DNA from: Parasphingorhabdus marina DSM 22363
GTDB lineage: Bacteria > Pseudomonadota > Alphaproteobacteria > Sphingomonadales > Sphingomonadaceae
Assembly: GCF_900128895.1 (NCBI RefSeq)
Contig: NZ_FSQW01000001.1
Span: 1,426,001-1,490,000 of the forward strand
Direction: 5' to 3'
Length of the DNA stretch: 64,000 bases
The notes under the pieces were generated by a model. The model was given only the letters and a program-made list of their open reading frames with translations, was not told the origin of the DNA and did not search any database. Position numbers and translations under genes: made by a program. Every line of letters starts with the position of its first letter. Position 1 is the first letter of the stretch. This document shows positions 45,361-54,668 of this stretch, one piece after another.

Positions 45361-47121
45361 GTGATCGGATTTGCACAAAAATGTGTATTTTTGCTGCTGG
45401 CCATGGTGTTGATCGGCCTGGCATGGACAACGCCCGGCCATGGGCAAACCAGCGACGACAACGCTATTGATCAGGGCGCTGACAGAGCGATTGCCAACAG
45501 CCTCGCGGATCTGCCCAGCGGTCAGTTAAAGCCTCTCGCCGCCAGTTCCTTTGTCGATCAATCCGGGACAATCGCTGCGGATGCGATAGCCGCCCAGACC
45601 TTCACATTCTCGCAAAGCCCATTTGCAATACCGCGCCCTCCGGGTGCCCTATGGCTGAAATTTCAAGCGCATAACCCCCATACGGATGACAAGCTATGGG
45701 GCATTTCATTCATGGAAACCGTGATGGACGACGTGACCCTGTTTCAGGATCAGGGCGGAAAACTGGTGCAGATATCGCGCGATGGCCGGACAGTCCCGAA
45801 GGCGCAAAGCGATAATGACCGGCTGCAAACCGCTGTCTCATTCCGCATCGAACCGGGAGGGCAAGAAACCTATTATGTCCGCCTGTCCGGCACCTACGCA
45901 CCCGCCGTTACGCCGGTTATCAGTTCGGTCAGACTGCTGTCCAACTGGTCCAGCACATTTTCCGCGATATCCGCCCTGATGCTGGGCTTTTGCATCATCA
46001 TGACAATCTTCACGCTAATATTATTTCGCCAGATTCATCCGCGCTTTTATCAATTTTACGCGGCCTATCTGATCGGGATGTTCTTCGTCACCTTCCTCTA
46101 CGATGGATGGCCCCATATCATATTCGGATCGACCATTTCGACGGTCCAATGGCGGCCGCTTGTTGAACTGGCATCCGGCCTGGTGATGCTGGCCAATATT
46201 CAATATTGCAGGATATTACTGACCATCGATACCGACCCCCGGCAAAGAAAGCAGGCGGTGTTTCACTGGCTGACCGGGCTGGGGGTGATCGCCACTATCT
46301 GGGCGATGGTTGATCCGTTTGATTGGGGAACACCGGTGTCGATCCTGTTCATCATCAACCCCTTCGTTCTTCTCTATGTGGCGGGCCGAAAAATGTTCGA
46401 TGGCGTCAAACAGGCCGTTCCGGTTTTTGCGTCGCTGCTGGCGCTTACCATCGGCTTGTTTTCGTCTCTCTACTTCTTCAAATTTCCGGTCTCTGTCACC
46501 GCCACCAGCTCTACCTTTGAACTGATCATGATGCGGCCGATTACTTTGAGCTATACCAGCTCGACCATATTGGAGGCGATATTCATGATGGCGGCGATCT
46601 CGATCATGATCAACGCCATGCAGAGGCATAGAAATGCCGCCGTCACCGAAGCGGTCAGGCTTCGGGACAAGATAGACATTTCGCAGAAACAGCCAGCACC
46701 AGAACAGACCGCCGTAGAGGTTGTTGGCGATACGCTAGATGCTCTTCATGCGAGCAGCCTCGACAAAACACTTTCCGCTCCGGCCGGGCAGGGTTTTCTC
46801 GAACGCGCGACGCAGGCGGTGATCGAAAATATCAGCCAGCGCGGCTTTGGCGCAGGGGCTCTGGCTTCGGCTTTGGGGGTCACGGAAAAAACCCTGGGCC
46901 GCCGGCTCAAAAAGGCACAGGGGCTGACACCTGCGGCCTTCATCCGGTCCATCCGCTTAAGCTATGCCCGCGACCTGATATTGCTTCGCCAATTTGATAC
47001 GATTACTGCAATCGCCAATGCCTCCGGATTTTCCAGCGTAGGGCACTTCGCCAAATTATACCGCCAGGAATTTCGAACAACGCCCAGCGAGGCGCTTAAA
47101 TCACTCAGGAATGAGGTTTAA
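45361..47121 (+). CDS. Membrane-bound sensor-regulator: 7TMR-DISM-type sensor fused to AraC-family HTH
   Basis: 586 residues. Signal sequence (VFLLLAMVLIGLAWTTPGHG), then a periplasmic beta-rich domain (about 50-195) of the 7TMR-DISM extracellular type (WLKFQAHNPHTDDKLWGISF). Seven membrane helices span about 200-420, a short linker follows, and an AraC-type double HTH lies at about 486-583 (LASALGVTEKTLGRRLKKAQG, then AIANASGFSSVGHFAKLYRQEF). It would sense an external ligand and control genes from the membrane with no phosphorelay. The start is a GTG with a weak ribosome site. It diverges from the adhesin gene, a plausible target. Confidence 0.85.
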   Translation: MIGFAQKCVFLLLAMVLIGLAWTTPGHGQTSDDNAIDQGADRAIANSLADLPSGQLKPLAASSFVDQSGTIAADAIAAQTFTFSQSPFAIPRPPGALWLKFQAHNPHTDDKLWGISFMETVMDDVTLFQDQGGKLVQISRDGRTVPKAQSDNDRLQTAVSFRIEPGGQETYYVRLSGTYAPAVTPVISSVRLLSNWSSTFSAISALMLGFCIIMTIFTLILFRQIHPRFYQFYAAYLIGMFFVTFLYDGWPHIIFGSTISTVQWRPLVELASGLVMLANIQYCRILLTIDTDPRQRKQAVFHWLTGLGVIATIWAMVDPFDWGTPVSILFIINPFVLLYVAGRKMFDGVKQAVPVFASLLALTIGLFSSLYFFKFPVSVTATSSTFELIMMRPITLSYTSSTILEAIFMMAAISIMINAMQRHRNAAVTEAVRLRDKIDISQKQPAPEQTAVEVVGDTLDALHASSLDKTLSAPAGQGFLERATQAVIENISQRGFGAGALASALGVTEKTLGRRLKKAQGLTPAAFIRSIRLSYARDLILLRQFDTITAIANASGFSSVGHFAKLYRQEFRTTPSEALKSLRNEV

Positions 47122-47182
47122 AGATTCTCCGAGGGTATTTATTTGGGAACGAACGCAAATGATATTCGTAGGCTGCCAGCTT

Positions 47183-47246
47183 ATGTCCGCTTTCGGGATA
47201 TTGCAGTCACCAAGCTAATGTCCGCTATGGGCGCAAAAGCGGGCAC
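47183..47246. repeat. Two dispersed-hairpin copies in tandem between converging genes
   Basis: A half copy (ATGTCCGCTTTCGGGATATTGCA, 47183-47205; described by position) lacks its right arm. The second copy has GTCCGCT (47220-47226) and AGCGGGC (47238-47244), closing with one G-T pair. They fill the 155-base gap between the AraC-type regulator and the M1-fusion permease, where they may block read-through from both sides. Confidence 0.6.
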
Positions 47247-47276
47247 ATCTCAATCCAGGACGAGTGTTCCCAAACT

Positions 47277-50200
47277 TTAACTCTCCGAAACAGCGATGAC
47301 ATTGTCGTCGCTGTTTCGGTCGACATATTTGTTGTAGGGATCAACGCCCGCAAAGGCAGGTTTCTTCCTGGTGACAATCTTGATTATCTGCTTGCCATCC
47401 CGGATCGGTTTACGTTCCATCATCACAACATCCTTGCTGTCAAAGGTTCCGTCTCCCGGACGTTCGGCGAAAAGGCCCACTTCGATGCTGTCCGCGAGAG
47501 CCGCCTTTGTTTCATTGCCCAGTCCGTCCGCGTAAAACTTGGCTGCCTCAACGGTGATGGTGGTCTCAAACTGGCCATTGTCCAGATTTCTGACCTCGGC
47601 TTCGGCAGCCTTCATGTCATATATCGTGATCTTCTCCAGCAAATCCACGACCAGCTGTCTGTCCGCATCATCGCGCGCCAAGGATTTGAAACCATCGACG
47701 AGATCTGTCGATGCGGCATAAGGCTGGCTTTTGAACCGGTACTTGTCGAGCAGTCCCGCGAGCATCTCGTTCACGCGATCCTCGCCCAAACGGTCCTGTA
47801 ACAGGTACATGACCACCGCCCCCTTGCGATAGTGGATATATCCCTGGTTCTCGACGCGATTCAGCGGCAATTCCTCTATCACTTCGCTGCCGCGCGAACT
47901 CAGATAGCGATCCAGCTCATATTGCAGGAACCGGCGAATTTTGTCCTCGCCATAAAGTTTCTTCATCACCATCAGCGCCGAATATTGCGCCAGAGTTTCG
48001 ACCATGAGGGTGCCACCCTGCTGATCCGCGCTGACCAGTTGATGGGCCCAATATTGATGGCCCATTTCATGCGCGGTCACATAGGTCACATAATCAATAT
48101 CTTCGGGATCCCTGAGATCTGCGATAAAGCCTATGGACTCCGAATAGGGCATGGTCCCGGCAAAGGCCTGCGCGAAACTGGCATAGCCGGGAAATTCGAT
48201 GACCCGGGCATGATCGAACTGATAGGGGCCGAAATTGGTTTTATAGTAGGCCAAAGATGCTTCCATCGCTGCCAGCATCGTATCGACATTGTAAGCATGT
48301 CCGGCATCGTGGAAAACTGACAATTGCACGCCATCTGCTTCCTTTTCAGTGACCGCATAGTCTGCGGACTGGATCGAGAAAAATGCCAGTATCGGAGCTT
48401 TGGACACGAAACGTGCGATGCGCCGTCCGTCCCTGACTTCATCCGAAAGCTTCTCGCCGGGGGCGATCGGGGTCTGGCTGGCGACGGTCGAGATTGTAAT
48501 GTCCGACATCACCCAGTCGGTGTCAGAGAGGTAATTGCGTTCCCGTGCTGACAGATCTTCCAGTTTGGCCGGCCGCAGCTCGGAAGGCAGGCCATATTTC
48601 CGGCGGGTTGCCCGATCGGACAACAGGCCGCTCCGGTCCATGCCAATGGCCGGTGTGAACTCGGCATTGTTGAGGAACGTCCCGTTCTTTACCAGCCGTG
48701 TATCATTGCCCGAGGCCCGGAAACCGCGCTGCCAGCGCTGCGACCGGAAGCTGAGTTCCCGCGTTTCTCCCGGCTGCATCGGGGTATCAAAACGATAGAT
48801 ATAGTAGCGGAATTCATCGTCCTGCATTTTCAGTGTCGCACCCGGCAGATCGACAGAGACATTCTTTGTTTCCGGATCACCAAAGCGCACATGCAGTTCT
48901 TCCACTGGCGCTCCTGTGTCGTTGATCATGGAGTAGGTACCCGATGCTTCCATCCGGGTTTCGGCGGGATAAATGTCCACCGCAAGTTTGATCCGGGTCA
49001 GTGATGGCTGTTTGACCGTTTCATATTTCAGATATTTCTTCTCAAATTCCGCTTGCAGTGCCTCGACATCATCGCTGGTCCGATATTCATTGAGAATATT
49101 GGTGTTGTAGAAGATGTAGGCACCGCTGCTTCCGGCGACCAGGGCGGCGACCCCGAACACGGCTCCGGCCGGACTGATCAGGCGTCTGGGCAGTTGCCGG
49201 ATTCGTGGCAGGAGACTGGTTTCGGTGCCGCGCCGCCACAGCAGATGTGCCGCTACCGCCAGCATCAGTGCGAATGCGCCCCAATAGAGCTGCACCCACC
49301 AGTCGCCGGTGGAGCCGACGGCATTCCCATTAATGTCGGATAGCGGAACGCTGATTCCTGATCCGTAAAGCAATAACGGATGATCATAACCGAGCGCATT
49401 GAAGGTAATCGTCGCGACCACATAGAGGACCATGATGCCCCAGCCGATATATTTGTTGGGACTCAGTGCTTGCACGAATACCGAGAGGATCGCGATGATC
49501 AGGAAATTGATGGTCAGTGGTGCGATATACCAGGCAAGATATTTGCCAAACTCGATATGGGTATAACCTTTTGCAAGCTGGATAGTGATTGCGGCGATTA
49601 CTGAAATCATCACGGTTGCCAGCAGCACCCCGAATACCGCAACGGTTTTTGAAACCATGTAGATCCAGTTCGGCAGCGGGGTTGAATCGACTATCTCGTG
49701 GACCTTGCGATCGCGATCCCGCCACACCAGTTCTCCACCGTAGAAAATCGCGATAATCATCGGAATGATGGTGAAGGAGCCCTGAAGTTGCGGCAAAATC
49801 GCAAAGGTCACCGGATAGGGAGCTGTTCCGTAACTTTCGTTTCCAAAGAAAAGCGAAGCCGAAGCATTGAACAGCCCGATGATGATGAGCACAAAAAAGG
49901 CCGGACTTTTGAACACCTGCGTCATTTCGAAGCGGGTCCGGGTGAGCAGCCGGTCCCAGGCCGCGTTCTCCGGCTCGGCATCCGGAAGAGAATCCGTGAC
50001 CGTGGGAAGGACGGCCGCTAAACGCTCAGCCGTCTTTTTCTGTTTGCGCAGCTGCCGGGCGGAAACGCCGCGTTCGGCGAAGCTGAATCGCGAACAGGCA
50101 AAGAGCAGGGCCAGCAGCGCCACGCCAATCCAGATCAACCGGTTGGCCAGGAGAATGCCTGCAAAAGGCGCCATCTTGCTATTGCTTTCGGCCGCCGTCC

Positions 50201-50867
50201 AGTAACGCGTGATATACTCATAGGCCCCGCCCCCAAAGGGTTCGATGTAGGCGCCCAGTTCGAGCCAGTCGGGCCGCGATTGCACGACCGCGCTGAAGAC
50301 GATGTACAGGACCAGAAACAGCACAACGCCGAGATAGCTGTACATCATCGATCGCGTAATGGTGGCGACCGCAAAGAAAATGGCCGATGTCAGGAAAATT
50401 CCGGGCAGCGCCAACAGGAAATAGGAATAGAGATAGAAGGATAGCCTGTTGGGTCCCAGTGTTTCCGGATCCATCCACGGCATGAGTGAGCCCAGCCAGA
50501 TTGCAAGCGGCACGGTGAGAAAGGCAATCGCGGCAATTCCGAATGCGCCGGTGAAACGTCCCATCAGATAGTCAAATTTGCTGACCTGGGTAGAGCGGAC
50601 CATCGGACCGAAGCCGCTTTCGTCATCCCGGACAATGACATTTGCGACAAATGCCGTGGTCACGAACATGAAAAAAATGGTCAAAATGATCGATGTTTCG
50701 GCAATGGCCGAGGGGCTGTTGGCATTGATGTTGCCGCCGTCCCCGATACTGATATTGTCCGCGGTTACAGCGCCGAACGTCAGCAGGAAAAAAAGCACCG
50801 CAACGACCCAGAATACGGGATTGCGGAACTGATAGCGGAGTTCAAAGGTGGCGATTTTTCCGAACAT
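47277..50867 (-). CDS. ABC-2 permease fused to an M1-family aminopeptidase domain
   Basis: 1196 residues. Two sets of membrane helices fill about residues 1-560 (FWVVAVLFFLLTFGAV near the start; VFGVLLATVMISVIAAITIQL later), giving a full double ABC-2 unit. The C-terminal part from about 640 is an M1 peptidase with the zinc motif HEMGH (933-937) and the third ligand Glu957 in VETLAQY, 20 residues after the last His as in related fusions. The peptidase would face the periplasm. It is 14 bp behind the ATPase gene, with GGAGAAGCAG before its ATG. The pair probably exports, or extracts and trims, a peptide or lipoprotein. Substrate unknown. Confidence 0.9.
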   Translation of the reverse strand: MFGKIATFELRYQFRNPVFWVVAVLFFLLTFGAVTADNISIGDGGNINANSPSAIAETSIILTIFFMFVTTAFVANVIVRDDESGFGPMVRSTQVSKFDYLMGRFTGAFGIAAIAFLTVPLAIWLGSLMPWMDPETLGPNRLSFYLYSYFLLALPGIFLTSAIFFAVATITRSMMYSYLGVVLFLVLYIVFSAVVQSRPDWLELGAYIEPFGGGAYEYITRYWTAAESNSKMAPFAGILLANRLIWIGVALLALLFACSRFSFAERGVSARQLRKQKKTAERLAAVLPTVTDSLPDAEPENAAWDRLLTRTRFEMTQVFKSPAFFVLIIIGLFNASASLFFGNESYGTAPYPVTFAILPQLQGSFTIIPMIIAIFYGGELVWRDRDRKVHEIVDSTPLPNWIYMVSKTVAVFGVLLATVMISVIAAITIQLAKGYTHIEFGKYLAWYIAPLTINFLIIAILSVFVQALSPNKYIGWGIMVLYVVATITFNALGYDHPLLLYGSGISVPLSDINGNAVGSTGDWWVQLYWGAFALMLAVAAHLLWRRGTETSLLPRIRQLPRRLISPAGAVFGVAALVAGSSGAYIFYNTNILNEYRTSDDVEALQAEFEKKYLKYETVKQPSLTRIKLAVDIYPAETRMEASGTYSMINDTGAPVEELHVRFGDPETKNVSVDLPGATLKMQDDEFRYYIYRFDTPMQPGETRELSFRSQRWQRGFRASGNDTRLVKNGTFLNNAEFTPAIGMDRSGLLSDRATRRKYGLPSELRPAKLEDLSARERNYLSDTDWVMSDITISTVASQTPIAPGEKLSDEVRDGRRIARFVSKAPILAFFSIQSADYAVTEKEADGVQLSVFHDAGHAYNVDTMLAAMEASLAYYKTNFGPYQFDHARVIEFPGYASFAQAFAGTMPYSESIGFIADLRDPEDIDYVTYVTAHEMGHQYWAHQLVSADQQGGTLMVETLAQYSALMVMKKLYGEDKIRRFLQYELDRYLSSRGSEVIEELPLNRVENQGYIHYRKGAVVMYLLQDRLGEDRVNEMLAGLLDKYRFKSQPYAASTDLVDGFKSLARDDADRQLVVDLLEKITIYDMKAAEAEVRNLDNGQFETTITVEAAKFYADGLGNETKAALADSIEVGLFAERPGDGTFDSKDVVMMERKPIRDGKQIIKIVTRKKPAFAGVDPYNKYVDRNSDDNVIAVSES

Positions 50868-50881
50868 TCTGCTTCTCCGGA

Positions 50882-51781
50882 TCAGGCCGCTCTGGACGCA
50901 CTGGACGCATCCCGGCGGGTCGCTGCCAGGGTCGAGAAATAGACATCCTCCAGCCCCCCGTCGACCAGTTCGAACCCGTTGCCGGGATCGTCCTGTGACA
51001 GAATATGGATGCTGGTCGCACCGGCAAAAAGCCGCGTTGATATGACTTCGTAGCGGTCCTGATATTCGTCCAGCTTGTGGCGGTCGATCGTCTTGGACCA
51101 GACCGTCCCTTTCGCTCTTTCAATCAGGTCCAGCGGCGCGCCTTCCAGTTGAATCCGGCCATTGGAGATGACCGCCATCTGCGGGCAGAGGTCGGATGCA
51201 TCCTCGACGATATGGGTCGACAGGATGACAACGACATTCTCGCCAATCTCGGCGAGCAGATTGAGAAACCGGTTCCGCTCTTCCGGGTCGAGGCCTGCAG
51301 TGGGTTCATCGACAATGATCAGTTCGGGATTGCCGATAAGTGCCTGCGCAATGCCGAATCGCTGGCGCATTCCGCCGGAAAATCCTGCAATGGCCTTCTT
51401 TCGAACGTCCCACAAATTTGTCTGGTTGAGCAGGGTTTCGACCGTGACCTTGCGGTCAGGAGCTGAGGATATACCTTTCAGCACCGCCATGTGTTCGAGC
51501 ATATCATAGGCAGAAATGCGCGGATAAACACCGAAATCCTGCGGCAGATATCCGAGTTTTTCACGCAATTTTTCGGGATCGGCCAATATGTCGAGCTCAC
51601 CGAAACGGATCGATCCCTGAGTTGGAGTCTGCAAGGTTGCCACCGTTCGCATCAATGTCGATTTGCCGGCGCCATTGGGCCCGAGCAGTCCGAACATTCC
51701 CTTGGGAATGGAAAGGGTCACTTCATCCAGCGCCCTGGTGCCATTTGGGTACACATGGGTGACATTTTTGAGTTCCAGCAT
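50882..51781 (-). CDS. ABC transporter ATP-binding protein paired with the permease-peptidase
   Basis: 299 residues. Walker A LLGPNGAGKST (near 33-43), signature FSGGMRQRFG, Walker B LIIVDEPTAGLDP and switch His in ILSTHIVED. After the nucleotide-binding domain, about 70 extra residues (from about 225) end in an Ala/Ser-rich tail. Its gene precedes the permease-M1 fusion by 14 bp in the same direction, so the two form one ABC transporter. Cytoplasmic, energising the membrane partner. Confidence 0.95.
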   Translation of the reverse strand: MLELKNVTHVYPNGTRALDEVTLSIPKGMFGLLGPNGAGKSTLMRTVATLQTPTQGSIRFGELDILADPEKLREKLGYLPQDFGVYPRISAYDMLEHMAVLKGISSAPDRKVTVETLLNQTNLWDVRKKAIAGFSGGMRQRFGIAQALIGNPELIIVDEPTAGLDPEERNRFLNLLAEIGENVVVILSTHIVEDASDLCPQMAVISNGRIQLEGAPLDLIERAKGTVWSKTIDRHKLDEYQDRYEVISTRLFAGATSIHILSQDDPGNGFELVDGGLEDVYFSTLAATRRDASSASRAA

Positions 51782-51899
51782 TCCAACCTACTCCATCAAG
51801 GCGTCTCGAATTGAATTGCAGCTGTGTTATATGCATAACTCACTCGTGGCAAGCGCTGAATGAAATCCCGAACTCTATGCTGGTCAATTCTGCCACTAT

Positions 51900-51923
51900 G
51901 TCCGCTATCGGGACAAAGCGGAC
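51900..51923. repeat. Dispersed hairpin family copy
   Basis: GTCCGCT (51900-51906), loop ATCGGGACAA, AGCGGAC (51917-51923): a 7-bp perfect stem. It lies in the divergent gap 51782-52041 between the ABC operon and the channel gene, so here it is near promoters rather than gene ends. I see no other clear element in that gap apart from a TTGACA at 52013-52018 without a matching -10. Confidence 0.65.
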
Positions 51924-52041
51924 ACTTATAGAGCAGGCCCGGATCAACCTTTTGAGACCGCCCTGATCAGCGCACTATCTTGTCGCCTGATTTCCTAGAT
52001 GCGCGACCGAGCTTGACAAAAGAGCCGCATAATTCAATGCC

Positions 52042-52485
52042 ATGGCGATGCAAGAATATGTTGTCCCGCTTGCCGTGTCTGCCCTGCTAATTGCACTATG
52101 TCTGAACCTGCATTTCAGAATATTGCGGATGGGCGCATCGGCAATCTCGGAATTTGAAGCCGACATGCGTCGCCCGATGCTGGCTGTTCTGACATTGATA
52201 TTCATCGCTCATCTGATTGAAGTCGTTTTGTTTGCGGTCGCCTACTGGCTGATTGACTTGTCCGGGAATGGCAGCCTGGTTGGGATCCATGCACCGGATG
52301 CGTCCGACTATTTCTATTTTTCGATCGTGTCTTACACGACGCTGGGCATTGGCGACATTGCTCCGGAAGGTGCGATGCGACTGGTTGCCGGAATAGAGGC
52401 GCTAACGGGTTTGCTGCTGATAGCGTGGAGCGCATCCTTCACTTATCTCATGATGGAGCGGCTATGGTCATCTGTAGAAGACTAG
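52042..52485 (+). CDS. Small K+-channel-like membrane protein (Ion_trans_2 type)
   Basis: 147 residues with three hydrophobic segments: 8-26, about 47-68 and 108-128. Before the last segment lies the pore loop SYTTLGIGDIAP, in which TTLGIGD corresponds to the TxGYGD selectivity filter of K+ channels, with Ile in place of Tyr. No cytoplasmic ligand-binding or RCK domain is attached. A tetramer in the inner membrane is expected. The start at 52042 may shift to 52048. The SLOG gene follows by 31 bp in the same direction, so a shared transcript is likely. Confidence 0.82.
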   Translation: MAMQEYVVPLAVSALLIALCLNLHFRILRMGASAISEFEADMRRPMLAVLTLIFIAHLIEVVLFAVAYWLIDLSGNGSLVGIHAPDASDYFYFSIVSYTTLGIGDIAPEGAMRLVAGIEALTGLLLIAWSASFTYLMMERLWSSVED

Positions 52486-52516
52486 ACGATTTGATTGCGG
52501 TCATGAGCGGGACGTT

Positions 52517-54517
52517 GTGACCGGTTTTTCCGCTCCTCCGCCGCCCAATATCCGGCTGAGCGTGGGCGTGACCGGTCATCGGTCCGTCCATCCGCTCTAC
52601 GCGGCCAATTCCAAGCAGATCGAGGCCTGCATTGCAGGAGTTTTTGACTCAATTGATCGCGCCACCGGTGACGCGCATTCTCCGTTCGACAAAATGGAAA
52701 TTGAGCCAACCCGCCTGCATACATTGCTGGTTGACGGGACCGATCAGGTCGCCGCCAATCTGGCGCTGGCGAGGGGTTGGGAGCTCATCAGCCCGCTGCC
52801 ATTTGGCGAAAAATTGAATTTGGCGGTCAATGCGATGCCGGCCAGTGTTGAGGATGCGAAGGCTTTGCTGGCTGGAGAAAAGGCCGGAAATGAATCGACA
52901 CAGAGCCGGGCGGAACGCATTGATCAGGTAGCCAAACGGGCGAGCCTGTTTGAACTTGCTGATCAGGATGATGCCATTGGTGAACTGTATCTGGCCATGC
53001 TTGAAGCACCGGACAACTTCGCCAAGGCCCAGGCTTTTGCATTGGAAAGTGCGCAGCGAGCCCAGCTGGCAGGCCGGATCCTGATCGAACAATCGGATGT
53101 TCTGGTGGCAGTCTGGGATGGTGCCAGCACCGCCAATATCGGTGGGGCCGGCCATACTGTGGCAACCGCGCTTGATCTTGGTGCCCCGGTTATCTGGATC
53201 AATCCGTCGGATCCCGAAAACTGGCGAATTCTGCACGCTCCTGAATCACTGGCCTTGTCACAAACTGAGAAATTGGAGGATGATCGGGACGCCCGGATTT
53301 CGGCACTGGTGACGGAAGTCATTTGCCCGGAAGAGGTTCGGCAATCCGTGCAAGCAACCGATGGCCGGGGCCTGGAGACATTGAGCAATGAGCAATGGCG
53401 TGAACGCAGTTCCCGTCTGGTCCACGCCTATCGCCGTGTGGAAGCCTTGTTTTCCGGCGAAAAATCTCGTTTTCGCTCCCTCGTTCAGGTCTACGAAAAA
53501 CCGGAAGAGGTGGCGCAGGGGAGCGGCGCAAAATTGACCGAGAAGATCACGCACCTTCCCGGCGCCGACCCGGCCCTGACGGAGAAAATTACGGGATTTG
53601 CCCTGAAATCCTTCGCCTGGGCCGATGGTATTTCTGCGCGGCTTTCCGACCATTACCGCGCAGGAATGGTCGTAAACTTTCTGTTGTCCGCGCTCGCCAT
53701 TGTCGGCGGTATTCTCTACCTTCCGCTGGTGCCTGCCGAACAAAAATGGGGGTTTGCCCTGTTCGAGTTCCTGCTGCTTGTGGCGATAGTCATTATCACC
53801 TCCCGCGGACAGAAATATCGTTGGCACGAACGCTGGTTCGAAACCCGCCGTGTCGCCGAATATTTCCGCCACAGTCCGCTGCTGTTGATTCTAGGCGTTG
53901 CAAGACCTCCCGGACGATGGCCCCGAAGTACAGATACATCGTGGCCGGAATGGTATGTCCGCCAGGCACTGCGCGACATCGGCCTGCCGCGTGCCAAAGT
54001 CACAAGCGGATATTTGCGGACAGCACTCGAAACGCTCGACACATGCCATGTCACCCCGCAGCGTGATTATCATTTCTCCAAAGCTCAGCGACTGCAGAAC
54101 GTCCATCACAACCTCGACCGGTTTTCCGAATTTCTCTTCAAACTGGCCCTCCTGTCCGTCGCAACCTATCTGCTATTGAAGCTGGGCTCGACGGTTAATA
54201 TTCTGGACAGCGGGTTTGTCGGTACCTTGTCCAAAACATTCACCGTACTTGGCGTCCTGTTTCCCACCTTTGGAGCTGCAATTGCCGGCATCCGCTATTT
54301 TGGCGATTTCGAGCGATTTGCCGCCATATCAGAAGTCACGGCTGAAAAACTGGATGCCATCAGGAGCCGCATATTGCTGTTGCTGACAGCACCGGATGAG
54401 GCTCTCGACTATGACAAGGTAACAGAGCTGGTCCACGCAACCGATGATGTTGTCGTTGCCGAAATCGAAAACTGGCAGGCCGTATTTGGCGGCAAGCATA
54501 TTACGGTGCCCGTATAG
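52517..54517 (+). CDS. SLOG-type Rossmannoid protein with four C-terminal membrane segments
   Basis: 666 residues. The N-terminal domain has SLOG hallmarks: GVTGHR (17-22), VDGTDQVAAN (72-81), SPLPFGE, then LVAVWDG (196-202) and IGGAGHTVATA. These Rossmann-like domains bind nucleotide ligands. Four membrane helices follow as two pairs: about 384-404 and 411-430, then 541-560 and 574-597. The soluble stretch between the pairs is basic (YRWHERWFETRRVAEYFRH). The layout recalls SLOG-SLATT effectors, in which ligand binding is thought to open a pore. The start is a GTG at 52517. It lies between the K+-channel-like and TIR genes, which strengthens a signalling or conflict role. Effector function inferred. 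Confidence 0.78.
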   Translation: MTGFSAPPPPNIRLSVGVTGHRSVHPLYAANSKQIEACIAGVFDSIDRATGDAHSPFDKMEIEPTRLHTLLVDGTDQVAANLALARGWELISPLPFGEKLNLAVNAMPASVEDAKALLAGEKAGNESTQSRAERIDQVAKRASLFELADQDDAIGELYLAMLEAPDNFAKAQAFALESAQRAQLAGRILIEQSDVLVAVWDGASTANIGGAGHTVATALDLGAPVIWINPSDPENWRILHAPESLALSQTEKLEDDRDARISALVTEVICPEEVRQSVQATDGRGLETLSNEQWRERSSRLVHAYRRVEALFSGEKSRFRSLVQVYEKPEEVAQGSGAKLTEKITHLPGADPALTEKITGFALKSFAWADGISARLSDHYRAGMVVNFLLSALAIVGGILYLPLVPAEQKWGFALFEFLLLVAIVIITSRGQKYRWHERWFETRRVAEYFRHSPLLLILGVARPPGRWPRSTDTSWPEWYVRQALRDIGLPRAKVTSGYLRTALETLDTCHVTPQRDYHFSKAQRLQNVHHNLDRFSEFLFKLALLSVATYLLLKLGSTVNILDSGFVGTLSKTFTVLGVLFPTFGAAIAGIRYFGDFERFAAISEVTAEKLDAIRSRILLLLTAPDEALDYDKVTELVHATDDVVVAEIENWQAVFGGKHITVPV

Positions 54518-54668
54518 CAGAGAACCGAGCCAACCATCGGAAGGCTGTGACTTGCGCAGAATTCCGGTGCCCCGGTCTCAATGGGTCGATCTGGCAGTAT
54601 CATTTTACAAGCGCTTGCAAATCCAGTAGAATTTCTTCAACTAGCGGTTGAACGGGACAGACCTTGAA

